From Verrucomicrobiales bacterium (GTDB taxonomy: Bacteria > Verrucomicrobiota > Verrucomicrobiia > Limisphaerales > UBA9464): 8,737 nucleotides of DNA. The notes below the pieces were generated by a model that worked only from the letters and a program-made list of their open reading frames with translations, was not told where the DNA came from and did no database searches. Below are positions 1 through 7,282 of this stretch, in pieces (the stretch's first letter is position 1; every line of letters begins with the position of its first letter). Made by a program: the position numbers and the translations under genes. Location of the stretch: positions 1 to 8,737 of the forward strand of contig DLVS01000679.1 of assembly GCA_003445095.1 (NCBI GenBank). Direction: 5' to 3'.

Positions 1-1
1 C

Positions 2-2146
2 GCCAGCCACGGCCTGGCGCTGGCCTGCCTGGGACTGGCACTCATTGGGTTTATCCCGGCGCGGGCAGTGCCACCGGCGCCCGCCCGTTCTTCCCTCCCC
101 TCGTCCGAGATCGGCGCGAAGGCCGGCGCGGATTACCGAGGCGACGGCCTAGCGGTGAGTCAGACGGCTGGCGGTGCTCGGATGAAGTGTGTGTTTCAGC
201 GGCTGGAGGGCGAGGCCACGACGGATGGGTTGTGGCTGGGCTCCACGGTGACGGAGCAGGTCAACGGCCGGTTCCGCGTGGTGGCGACCCGAGTTGGCCA
301 CATCCCTTTGGCCAGGACTGGAATCGTCACGGTGGCGGAGCGGGTGGTCCGGTTCATCCGACCGGGGTTGGTGGAGGAGTACGCGGTGAGCATGGACGGT
401 GTCCGGCAGGATTTTGTGGTGGTGGACAAGCCGGCGCTTCCTCTCAACCCAAACTGCCTGCGCGTGGACCTCGCCGTGACAGGAGCGCGGGTCGAGTCCA
501 GTGCTGACGGCGTGCAACTGGTGCTGCAACACCCAGGACACCGGATCGCCTACCGCCGCTTGAAGGTCACTGATGCCACGGGCCGGGAACTGTCGGCTCG
601 GATAGAGGTGAACGACGAATCCAATCCCGGAGACCCATGCTCCGAAGCTGGATTGGCCGTGGTGCTGGATGATCGTAACGCCGTTTATCCCATCCGCATT
701 GACCCGACCTTCAGCGATGCCAACTGGATCGGCATGGGAGGCATTCCCGGCGCGAACGCCCCGGTCTACGCGGCGGTGGTGGATGGCTCGGGCAACCTCT
801 ACATCGGTGGCGCTTTCACCGTGGTAGGCGACGTCGTTGCCAATCGGATAGCCAAATGGAACGGGAGCAGTTGGAGCGCACTGGGCTCGGGGATCGCTGC
901 AAGCGACGTGATCATCAACTCCCCACTTGCCCCAGTTGTGCTGGCGCTCGCGTTATCGGGCAATGACCTGTATGCGGGAGGCGTTTTCAAGAATGCGGGT
1001 GGAACTACCGCCACCAACATCGCCAGGTGGGACGGAACCAATTGGGCGGCGCTCGGCTCCGGCGTGGGGGGTGATTTCCCCGGTGCCCCTGCCGCAGTGA
1101 AGGCGCTGACCGTGGCGGGCGGCGACCTCTACGCAGGGGGCGAGTTCACAAAAGCGGGGGGGCTGGCTGCCAAATACATCGCCCAATGGAACGGAAGCAG
1201 TTGGAGCGTGCCGGGTTTGGGGATGGGCGGGGTGGTGAATGCCATGGTGGTGTCGGGGAACGACGTGTATGCGGGGGGCTGGTTCACGGAAGCGGGCGTC
1301 GTGTCGGCCAACAACATTGCCAAATGGGACGGAAGCAACTGGGCAGCACTCGGCTCGGGGATGGACACGGCGGTCTCCGCACTGGCGGTGGCGGGCGGCA
1401 ACCTGTACGCAGGGGGGCAATTCACGAAGGCGGGGGGGTTGCCGGCCAAGTACATCGCGCAATGGGATGGGAACAGTTGGAGCGCGCTGGGCTCCGGGAT
1501 GAGCGGCGAGGTGAATGCCCTGGGGGTGTCAGGTGGTGACGTGTATGTGGGGGGCTGGTTCACCAGAGCCGGCGCCGTGTCGGCCAACAACATTGCCAAA
1601 TGGAACGGGAGCAACTGGAGCGGGCTGGGCCCGTTGGGCTCCGGGAACGACCGGGTGCATGCGCTGGCGGTGTCGAGCAGCAATGTGTACGTGGGAGGCA
1701 ACTTCTCCGGGGCGGCCGGGATCCCGGCGAGACATCTCTCCCAATGGAACGGGAGTAGTTGGAAGTCGCTGGGATCGGGGATGAGCAGCGGAGTGACCAC
1801 GCTGGTCGCATCGGACAATGACGTTTTTGTCGGGGGCGCCTTCATCAACTTTCCCACGGCGGACGGGGTGCCGGCGAACTACGTCGCCAAGTGGAACGAG
1901 AGCATCTGGAGCGCGCTGGGCGCGGGCATGAACAACGCGGTTGGGGAGCTGGCAGTGTCGGGTACCAACGTGTACGCGGGAGGCGAATTCACCAGGGCCG
2001 GCGGAGTGCCGGCCAACCGCATTGCGAAATGGAACGGAAGCAACTGGAGTCCGCTGGGTTCGGGGATGAACGACGTGGTGGCGGCGCTGGCGGTGTTAGG
2101 CTTAGTGCGGACCGTAGAAATCCGTTGGGCCACTTGGGGCGTGTAA
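2..2146 (+). CDS. Secreted Rax2-like propeller-repeat protein, 5' end outside window
   Basis: The reading frame is open to the left edge. Codons from base 2 give a hydrophobic stretch (ALACLGLALIGFIPARA) followed by VPPAP, a signal peptide with an A-R-A cleavage site. The GTG at 68 is therefore probably the first mature residue, and the true start lies upstream. About 180-715 encodes a beta-rich N-terminal domain ending in 'YPIRIDPTF', a type I associate with exported repeat proteins of Verrucomicrobiota and Myxococcota. From 764 to 2077 there are nine repeats of about 46 residues (starts at 764, 938, 1097, 1235, 1373, 1511, 1655, 1793, 1940). Their consensus is V-xAL-VSG-xxVYAGGxFT, then AGGVPANxIAKW[ND]GSxWSALGSGM. 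A tenth repeat begins at 2078 and stops after six residues, followed by the unrelated tail 'LGLVRTVEIRWATWGV'. The repeats resemble the Rax2/cortical-marker family, so a secreted or surface beta-propeller is likely. There is no catalytic motif and no C-terminal anchor. The substrate or partner is unknown. Confidence 0.85.
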   Translation, partial: ASHGLALACLGLALIGFIPARAVPPAPARSSLPSSEIGAKAGADYRGDGLAVSQTAGGARMKCVFQRLEGEATTDGLWLGSTVTEQVNGRFRVVATRVGHIPLARTGIVTVAERVVRFIRPGLVEEYAVSMDGVRQDFVVVDKPALPLNPNCLRVDLAVTGARVESSADGVQLVLQHPGHRIAYRRLKVTDATGRELSARIEVNDESNPGDPCSEAGLAVVLDDRNAVYPIRIDPTFSDANWIGMGGIPGANAPVYAAVVDGSGNLYIGGAFTVVGDVVANRIAKWNGSSWSALGSGIAASDVIINSPLAPVVLALALSGNDLYAGGVFKNAGGTTATNIARWDGTNWAALGSGVGGDFPGAPAAVKALTVAGGDLYAGGEFTKAGGLAAKYIAQWNGSSWSVPGLGMGGVVNAMVVSGNDVYAGGWFTEAGVVSANNIAKWDGSNWAALGSGMDTAVSALAVAGGNLYAGGQFTKAGGLPAKYIAQWDGNSWSALGSGMSGEVNALGVSGGDVYVGGWFTRAGAVSANNIAKWNGSNWSGLGPLGSGNDRVHALAVSSSNVYVGGNFSGAAGIPARHLSQWNGSSWKSLGSGMSSGVTTLVASDNDVFVGGAFINFPTADGVPANYVAKWNESIWSALGAGMNNAVGELAVSGTNVYAGGEFTRAGGVPANRIAKWNGSNWSPLGSGMNDVVAALAVLGLVRTVEIRWATWGV
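1097..1654 (+). repeat. Tandem duplication of a two-repeat block within the propeller gene
   Basis: Repeats 3-4 (1097-1372) and 5-6 (1373-1654) form an ABAB pattern. Repeats 3 and 5 share 'AGGLxAKYIAQW' and an 'FTKAGG' core. Repeats 4 and 6 share 'GGWFT' and 'SANNIAKW'. The similarity is also visible in the DNA, for example 'gtgtcggccaacaacattgc' in both B units. The second block is 6 bp longer because of a small insertion near its end ('GPLGSG'). Confidence 0.75.
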
Positions 2147-2248
2147 GGTTCTCTTCGCTTTCCTGTTGTAGGAGGTAACAGCGAACGCTGAATCCGGATA
2201 TGAAGCCTCACCGGGGTCAATGCCACGACAGTACCCAAGAACGCACGC

Positions 2249-2254
2249 GAAAGG
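2249..2254 (+). promoter_or_regulatory. Ribosome binding site supporting the 2266 start
   Basis: GAAAGG lies 11 nt before the ATG at 2266. The better-looking GGAGG at 2171-2175 is 24 nt from the in-frame ATG at 2200, which is too far. This favours the 2266 start, which puts the twin-arginine motif at residues 4-5. Confidence 0.45.
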
Positions 2255-2265
2255 TTGTGAATGCG

Positions 2266-3858
2266 ATGACTTCAAGACGCCAGTTCCTCCGAGGCGGGTT
2301 GCTCTCCGCGGCGGGTCTGGGCCTGATCGACCCAGCTTCGCGCGCTTGGGCGCGACAGTCGGACTTTGTTCCCGCTGTCGTCATTGGCAGTGGGTTTGGC
2401 GGCGCGGTGGCCGCGCTTCGACTCGGACAGGCGGGCATCGACACCGTGGTGCTGGAGCGCGGCCGGCGTTGGCCCATCCGGTCCGACGGCAACACGTTCG
2501 CCACCTTCGAAAATCCTGACGGGCGCGCGTACTGGTTGCGGGATCGCACCGCGGAAGACGTCTTGGGTTTGCCCCAACTCGTGAAGCCTATCGACCGGTA
2601 TTTGGGCGTCCTCGAAATCGTCGAAGGCAACGGCATCTACATCGGTGCCGGCGCGGGAGTCGGCGGCGGCTCGCTAGTCTTCAACGCCATCATGGTCAAA
2701 CCCCGTCGCGAGCTGTTTAGGCGCGTCTTCCCGAGGCAAATCGACTTCGACGAAATGGAGGACGTGTACTATCCGCGCGTAAAGCGAATCCTCCGTTCGG
2801 CACCACTTCCGGACGACCTTCTGGCGACCGAGTTTTATCGCTCGAGCCGCGTCAGCTTGGAGCAAGCCCAAACCGCGGGATTTGCGACCCGACCGGTCGA
2901 ACTGGCGGTGGACTGGGACATCGTGCGCAACGAAATCGCCGGGAGGGCAGTCGCCTCTGCCATCGCCGGGCAATCGTTTTATGGCCTTAACAGCGGCGCC
3001 AAACGCAGTCTCGACCGCAACTACCTCGCGATCGCCGAAGCAACAGGCCACGTCGAGATCCTTCCTCGACATAGCGTGACGACTATCGGTCGCGGCCGCG
3101 GTGGCCATTACTCAGTGACGGCGTTTCGCCTCGGCGACGACGGGCAAGTCGTCGGTCGGCCGCAATACTTCGCGTGCAAGCACCTGTTCCTGGCCGCGGG
3201 TTCGATCGGCACGACGAGCTTGCTCGTCCGAGCGCGCGACACGGGCGCGCTGCCGACTTTGAACGAACACATCGGACAGCATTGGGCGGCGAACGGCGAC
3301 ATCCCGGTAACGCGCGGCGCGTTGCCTTTGACGAACTCGGGCACGGGCGGTCCGGCCGGACACTTTATCATGGAGGATCTCGGCAATCCTTTCGGTCCCA
3401 CCAGCCTGGTCGAACTCGTCCTGCCTCCACACATCCGCGATGCGCTTGGGGCGTTCGGGGCTCCACCGCATTTCGCCAACTACGCCAGTCTTGGCATGCC
3501 GCCGGCGATCGGCTCGTTCGCCTACGACTCCAGCGCAGATGCCGTCACGCTCAATTGGCCCGGCGCGGATCCTCGTCTCGGAAACTTTCTCGCGGCGGCC
3601 CAACAGACCCTATCGGTGTTAGACCAGCGCAATGGATCCTTCACGCTAAGCGTCAATCCGTACGTTTCTGCGCATCCGCTGGGTGGGGCCGTACTGGGCA
3701 AAGCCTGTGAGTTTGACGGCCAAGTGAAACGGCATCCGGGGCTGTACGTCGTTGATGGCGCTCTCATCGAAGGATCGATGGGCCTAGCCAATCCCTCGTT
3801 CACCATTGCAGCGCTGGCGGAGCGGTGCCTGAACCAATTTCTGTGCCGACGCGACTGA
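2266..3858 (+). CDS. Tat-exported GMC flavoprotein, cholesterol oxidase-like
   Basis: This 530-residue protein begins [10 protein letters not shown], a canonical Tat motif (S-R-R-x-F-L), followed by a hydrophobic stretch and A-W-A. An in-frame ATG at 2200 would bury this signal, so 2266 is preferred. FAD-binding Rossmann motif GSGFGG lies at residues 41-46, and a second FAD motif, GVGGGS, at 131-136. The central segment '[15 protein letters not shown]' and the C-terminal 'HPLGG' closely match what I recall of Streptomyces class I cholesterol oxidase (non-covalent FAD). The three residues that matter there (Glu361, His447, Asn485) align with Glu383, His470 and Asn509 here, at nearly the same spacing. 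The expected reaction is O2-dependent oxidation of a 3-beta-hydroxysteroid to the 3-keto-4-ene, releasing H2O2, outside the cytoplasmic membrane. The real substrate could be another sterol, hopanoid-like or terpenoid alcohol. It begins 119 nt after the propeller gene and ends 62 nt before the collagen-like gene. Confidence 0.85.
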   Translation: MTSRRQFLRGGLLSAAGLGLIDPASRAWARQSDFVPAVVIGSGFGGAVAALRLGQAGIDTVVLERGRRWPIRSDGNTFATFENPDGRAYWLRDRTAEDVLGLPQLVKPIDRYLGVLEIVEGNGIYIGAGAGVGGGSLVFNAIMVKPRRELFRRVFPRQIDFDEMEDVYYPRVKRILRSAPLPDDLLATEFYRSSRVSLEQAQTAGFATRPVELAVDWDIVRNEIAGRAVASAIAGQSFYGLNSGAKRSLDRNYLAIAEATGHVEILPRHSVTTIGRGRGGHYSVTAFRLGDDGQVVGRPQYFACKHLFLAAGSIGTTSLLVRARDTGALPTLNEHIGQHWAANGDIPVTRGALPLTNSGTGGPAGHFIMEDLGNPFGPTSLVELVLPPHIRDALGAFGAPPHFANYASLGMPPAIGSFAYDSSADAVTLNWPGADPRLGNFLAAAQQTLSVLDQRNGSFTLSVNPYVSAHPLGGAVLGKACEFDGQVKRHPGLYVVDGALIEGSMGLANPSFTIAALAERCLNQFLCRRD

Positions 3859-3910
3859 AGCCTGCACTCAGAACAGCCCATTCTAACATGAACATCAGCA
3901 TCGAAAGCGA

Positions 3911-3915
3911 AAGGA
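3911..3915 (+). promoter_or_regulatory. Ribosome binding site deciding the 3921 start
   Basis: AAGGA lies 5 nt before ATG 3921. It selects this start over the in-frame possibility at 3825, which would overlap the upstream flavoprotein gene, and over the internal ATG at 3945. Confidence 0.65.
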
Positions 3916-3920
3916 ACACC

Positions 3921-6047
3921 ATGAACATCCAATCCATAAACGCCATGCGAGAGCGTGCGTGCCCCGCCGTAGCCGTTCAGCGACATCTTACTGTTGCTCT
4001 CACCAAGTCGCTGATCCTGCGGACCACGCTCTGGTTGCTGTCTCTGGCTCTGCTGGCGACGCCACGTCTCGCGAATGCCGCCGTTGGACTGCCTTCCATA
4101 CTGAACGTCCAACTCAGCGCGAACACGCTCACCATCTCGGTGACCAATTTCGGTTCGGGGACTTACGTAGTTCGATTCAACGGCGCGACAGTCCCGTCGA
4201 GCGTCAATCTCACCGCGCAAAGGATAACCGCCACGCTGGCTACGCTGCCATCACCCGGCACTTATGTGCTAGCGGTTTCCAGCGCTGCCATCCCGGCGGT
4301 CCCCATCGCTACGGCGGACGTGACGATCGGGGCGGTTGGCCCACAAGGTCCTCAGGGTCCGGCCGGGCCTCCGGGTGCAACGGGGGCCCAAGGCCCGGTT
4401 GGTCCCCAAGGCCCCGCTGGATCGCCAGGACCCCCGGGACCTGCCGGCGGCGTCGGCCCTCAGGGACCCGCTGGGCCTGCGGGCGCCGATGGCGCCCCCG
4501 GCAAGACGCTGCTCAACGGTAGTGGTGCGCCGGTCGATACGTTCGGCGTGGACGGCGATTTCTACTTGGATACCGCCGCTAGCCAGATCTACGGCCCGAA
4601 GTCCGGCGGCGAATGGCCCGTCGCCGGTGTCTCGCTGGTCGGCCCCACTGGTGCGGACGGCGCGTCTGGTGCCACGGGGCCCGCGGGGCCGCAGGGACCA
4701 ACGGGTCCGCAAGGTCCTGAGGGACAGGCCGGTGTTGCCGGAGCCAATGGCTCGGCCGGCAAGACGGTGCTCAACGGCAGCAGTGCGCCGGTCAACACGC
4801 TCGGCGTGGACGGCGATTTCTACCTAGATACCGCCGCGAGTCGAATCTACGGGCCGAAGTCCGGCGGCGAATGGCCGGTTGCAGGCGTCTCGCTCGTCGG
4901 ACCCGCGGGTATCGACGGAGCGACGGGTCCTCAAGGCCCGGCTGGAGTCGATGGCGCGCCAGGGCCTCAAGGCGTCGCCGGTCCGACGGGTCCGCAAGGG
5001 CCACCGGGAGTTCAAGGCGCTACGGGTGACATTGGGCCGGTCGGTCCTCAGGGTTCGATTGGTCCCGTCGGTCCAGCCGGTCCACAAGGCCCGCCCGGAC
5101 CGGTGTTGAGCGGTTCCTTGATCGTCAACAGTACCCCGAGTGTGCCCGGCTATACCTTCACCAAGCTCATTGTCGCACCGTTCGAGAACTGGTCCACCAA
5201 GGCCTCCATGCCGACCGCCCGATACCAACTCGGCGCCGCGGAACTCAACGGGAAAGTGTACGCGGTCGGGGGTATCGGGATCGGCACTTACCTGAACACT
5301 CTGGAGGAATACGACCCGCTCACAGATTCCTGGACGACCAAAGCGCCCATGCCCACCGCCCGCCAGGGACTCGCCGTCGCGGCCGTCAACGGCAAACTAT
5401 ACGCCGTCGGTGGATACAATGGCACTTACTTGAACATCGTGCAGGAGTACGACCCGACGGCCGACACCTGGGTCACCAAAGCGCCGATGCCTGGCCCAAG
5501 AGCCTTCCTTGGCGCGGCGTCGGTCAACGGCAAACTATACGCCATCGGCGGCTTCAACGGAGGTTACCAGGGCAACGTATATGAATACGATCCGGCGGGT
5601 GACAGTTGGACTTCCAGAGCGGGCATGCCGACGGGCAGAGCCTACTTTGGCGTAGCGGCGGTTAACGGCAGGATTTACGCGGTCGGCGGCTTCAACGGCA
5701 CCTATCTTAGTGTAATGCAGGAATACGACCCCGTTGCCAACACCTGGATCACAAAAGCCGCCATGCCCACCGCAAGGGGATATCTCGGTGTCGCGGCGGC
5801 CAATGGCAGGGTCTATGGCATCGGCGGACTCCTCAATACGGGCGTGCTCCTGGATGTCGTGGAAGAATACAATCCAGCCTCGAACTCCTGGTTGACGAGA
5901 ACGCCGGGCCTCACCGCTCGAAGGGACTGCGCCACCGCGGTGGTCGCCGACCGGATTTATGCCATCGGAGGAGTGGCACCCAACGCTATCAACACAACGG
6001 AGGAGTACGATCTGGGTCCACTAGGTTACGTTCTATATAAAAACTGA
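3921..6047 (+). CDS. Secreted collagen-like/Kelch mosaic protein
   Basis: This is a 708-residue protein. A signal peptide has its h-region around residues 35-50 and an A-N-A cleavage site near residue 54. Residues about 56-139 form a small beta-rich domain resembling IPT/TIG-like domains that precede collagen repeats in other bacteria. Perfect Gly-X-Y runs follow: 18 triplets (140-193), 13 triplets (241-279) and 23 triplets (327-395). Two copies of a 47-residue module (194-240 and 280-326, '[11 protein letters not shown]...[11 protein letters not shown]') separate them. After a linker, six Kelch repeats start at Trp 424, 471, 517, 563, 609 and 657, each with 'MPTAR', 'VNGKxYAxGG' and 'EYDP'. 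Similar strands before the first blade ('GYTFTKL') and at the extreme C-terminus ('GYVLYKN') may close the ring. The likely form is a secreted trimeric stalk bearing beta-propellers, perhaps an adhesin or a surface or matrix protein. There is no anchor motif. The ligand is unknown. Confidence 0.85.
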   Translation: MNIQSINAMRERACPAVAVQRHLTVALTKSLILRTTLWLLSLALLATPRLANAAVGLPSILNVQLSANTLTISVTNFGSGTYVVRFNGATVPSSVNLTAQRITATLATLPSPGTYVLAVSSAAIPAVPIATADVTIGAVGPQGPQGPAGPPGATGAQGPVGPQGPAGSPGPPGPAGGVGPQGPAGPAGADGAPGKTLLNGSGAPVDTFGVDGDFYLDTAASQIYGPKSGGEWPVAGVSLVGPTGADGASGATGPAGPQGPTGPQGPEGQAGVAGANGSAGKTVLNGSSAPVNTLGVDGDFYLDTAASRIYGPKSGGEWPVAGVSLVGPAGIDGATGPQGPAGVDGAPGPQGVAGPTGPQGPPGVQGATGDIGPVGPQGSIGPVGPAGPQGPPGPVLSGSLIVNSTPSVPGYTFTKLIVAPFENWSTKASMPTARYQLGAAELNGKVYAVGGIGIGTYLNTLEEYDPLTDSWTTKAPMPTARQGLAVAAVNGKLYAVGGYNGTYLNIVQEYDPTADTWVTKAPMPGPRAFLGAASVNGKLYAIGGFNGGYQGNVYEYDPAGDSWTSRAGMPTGRAYFGVAAVNGRIYAVGGFNGTYLSVMQEYDPVANTWITKAAMPTARGYLGVAAANGRVYGIGGLLNTGVLLDVVEEYNPASNSWLTRTPGLTARRDCATAVVADRIYAIGGVAPNAINTTEEYDLGPLGYVLYKN
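4500..4898 (+). repeat. Two direct copies of a 141-bp module between collagen stretches
   Basis: Copies lie at 4500-4640 and 4758-4898, 258 bp apart, separated by 13 Gly-X-Y triplets. By eye about 120 of 141 bases match, with many third-position changes. Both encode 47 residues with an invariant '[13 protein letters not shown]' and '[18 protein letters not shown]'. The module looks like a compact globular insert that recurs in bacterial collagen-like proteins. Confidence 0.85.
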
Positions 6048-6296
6048 CCATACGGCGGTTGTTGGCCTGGCGACGTCGGTCTGGCCAATCCACAGGAATA
6101 CGTCGCTTCCAGCAGTCAGAATCTTTCGGTCCACATCACAAAAGAACAAATATGAATAACACGATTGCCGCGTGGCAACCACGGAAGCGCTGAGCTTCCT
6201 GCACGACGTGATCGCGCGGGTGGAAGCCGGAGAATTCTAGGAGCGCCTAAGGAGGCGCTTCAGAGGAAAACGCAACAACCAAAAAATAAACATAAC
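6048..6296 (+). other. Mostly non-coding gap with possible gene remnant
   Basis: No convincing gene is present. A weak 6-bp stem (6062-6067 with 6083-6088) follows the collagen/Kelch gene but has no T-run. A 13-codon ORF starts at ATG 6152. In another frame, GTG 6172 to TAG 6240 encodes 22 residues ending 'FLHDVIARVEAGEF', which reads like the tail of a lost gene but could be chance. The 35 bases before ATG 6297 are very A-rich and have no clear Shine-Dalgarno sequence. A promoter for the downstream group probably lies here, but I cannot place it. Confidence 0.4.
6240..6261 (+). promoter_or_regulatory. Hairpin carrying a strong Shine-Dalgarno-like sequence
   Basis: GGAGCGCC (6240-6247) pairs with GGCGCTTC (6254-6261) around the loop TAAGGA, giving 8 bp with one G-T wobble. 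No T-run follows, so it is not a standard terminator. TAAGGAGG (6248-6255) in the loop and 3' arm is an excellent anti-SD match, but no start codon sits within range; the next ATG with a gene is 41 nt on. Its role is unknown. It may act as a leader structure for the 6297 gene. Confidence 0.4.
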
Positions 6297-6905
6297 ATGA
6301 CGAACACACGACTCGATGCTCTAACCGAAAACCCGATGCAACCCGTCACGCGGCGGCGCAGGGTCTTGAAGAAACTCAGCTTCAGCCTTGGCGCCCTGGC
6401 GTTGGCAGCCAGCACCCTGTTGGTGACAGGTTTTGGCCAAAAGCACTACCGCCTCGGAGGCGCCTGGGTAGGCGGAAACCCCACCTACACTTGGAGCAAT
6501 CTCTTTGCGCCCCGCGATCAGGCGGGCCGGACGGCTGCGGCCCGGCCCATTCTCAAGTACTTCAATGCCGACTTCGCCGGATTGCTGGCTTCGTTTGGTG
6601 CCGACAGCCTTAGCGACGCGACCGGCGAGATCAGGATGGTCAGCCCGGATACCGGCCGTTGGACGTTGATCAGCTACATGCAGATCACCCCGAAACACCC
6701 GGGGGAGCTGCTCCAGGTCAGGGCCATCATTGTGTCCCACGGCACGTGGCAGTTCACGGACAACGACACGGCGGTGTTGAACTACACCCTGGACGTCCAT
6801 CTTCCCACCGCGGACACGGACGGCGATGGCCTTCCAGAGCCGGGCGCCCAGCCGATACTTAGCATCCCGACCGTGGACAACGCCAAGCGCATCCCAATTC
6901 TGTGA
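6297..6905 (+). CDS. Exported protein of unknown function with Mau-type twin-arginine leader
   Basis: This is a 202-residue protein. I chose ATG 6297 because its first 26 residues (TRLDALTENPMQPVTRRRR, then VLKK) line up with the leaders of the next two genes, although no Shine-Dalgarno sequence is visible. Four arginines at 19-22 precede a hydrophobic segment (about 29-44), consistent with Tat-type export. The cleavage point is unclear, around 'LLVTGFG'. The mature part (about 155 residues) contains no cysteine. It is rich in Trp/Tyr/Gly near its start ('RLGGAWVGGNPTYTWSN') and has a 'DTDGDG' stretch near 178, similar to Asp-rich calcium-binding loops. I do not recognise the family, and no catalytic motif is evident. 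The next gene begins 45 nt downstream, so co-transcription is likely. Whether it works with the Cys-rich products is unknown. Confidence 0.75.
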   Translation: MTNTRLDALTENPMQPVTRRRRVLKKLSFSLGALALAASTLLVTGFGQKHYRLGGAWVGGNPTYTWSNLFAPRDQAGRTAAARPILKYFNADFAGLLASFGADSLSDATGEIRMVSPDTGRWTLISYMQITPKHPGELLQVRAIIVSHGTWQFTDNDTAVLNYTLDVHLPTADTDGDGLPEPGAQPILSIPTVDNAKRIPIL

Positions 6906-6940
6906 GCGAGACCCGAACCGAAGCAATCCCTTCAATTCGA

Positions 6941-6945
6941 AAGGA
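6941..6945 (+). promoter_or_regulatory. Ribosome binding site for the 6951 gene
   Basis: AAGGA lies 5 nt before ATG 6951, the same arrangement as at 3911-3915. It supports translation of this short gene. Confidence 0.6.
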
Positions 6946-6950
6946 TACAC

Positions 6951-7220
6951 ATGAACACTCGATTCGATGAACTCACCAAGGGCCTGGCCCAGTCAGTCAC
7001 ACGGCGCGGCGCGCTGCGGAAATTCAGCGCCGGCCTCGCCGGCATGGCACTGGCCTGCTTCGGCCTGGCGAACAAGGCGGAGGCAGGCAAGAATCCCCCG
7101 AAGTCGTGCGACATGACGGTTGATCCGTGCTGCTGCAGGAAATGTCACACACGCCTGCCCTCGACCGACCCCAACTACCCTAGTTGTCAGGCGCAATGCA
7201 GTTTCGGGTGCGGGTTTTAG
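6951..7220 (+). CDS. Small Cys-rich secreted protein with Mau-type twin-arginine leader
   Basis: The precursor has 89 residues. The leader (1-45) reads 'FDELTKGLAQSVTRRGALRK', then a hydrophobic segment ending 'ANKAEA'. Arg18-Arg19 is the twin-arginine pair and A-E-A the likely cleavage site. The mature product is only about 44 residues with 8 cysteines: one near its start, a CCC triplet followed by RKC, then three spaced singles. It ends in C-G-F. The leader resembles, from memory, that of MauA, the methylamine dehydrogenase light chain, which is also Tat-exported and disulfide-rich, but the core is far shorter and lacks the Trp pair expected for a TTQ cofactor. Up to four disulfides or metal binding are possible. 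It sits between genes with related leaders and upstream of a MauD-like thioredoxin. A secreted antimicrobial or other Cys-stabilised peptide is an alternative. Confidence 0.8.
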   Translation: MNTRFDELTKGLAQSVTRRGALRKFSAGLAGMALACFGLANKAEAGKNPPKSCDMTVDPCCCRKCHTRLPSTDPNYPSCQAQCSFGCGF

Positions 7221-7267
7221 CGGGTCTCAAGGTCCAGCAACTCGAAGAGGCAGTCTGCGGTCAACGC

Positions 7268-7272
7268 AAGGA
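7268..7272 (+). promoter_or_regulatory. Ribosome binding site deciding the 7283 start
   Basis: AAGGA lies 10 nt before ATG 7283. It supports this start over the in-frame ATG at 7184, which overlaps the preceding gene and would put 33 unrelated residues before the leader. Confidence 0.6.
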
Positions 7273-7282
7273 AACGAACAAA

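Noticed and set aside
3522..4220. 232-codon open frame on the minus strand
   Set aside because: It spans the end of the flavoprotein gene, the gap and the start of the collagen-like gene, all of which are well supported on the plus strand.
4338..5105. Gly-rich low-complexity region as a CRISPR-like or simple DNA repeat
   Set aside because: The periodicity is 9 bp and follows Gly-X-Y codons in one long frame; there are no repeat/spacer units.
6062..6088. TTGGCC/GGCCAA stem after the collagen/Kelch gene as a terminator
   Set aside because: Only 6 bp with a 15-nt loop and no T-run, so it is too weak to call.
7035..7080. Possible lipobox at the cysteine in the leader (A-L-A-C)
   Set aside because: The -3 position is not Leu/Val/Ile in either small precursor, and A-E-A or V-G-A sites downstream fit ordinary cleavage better.
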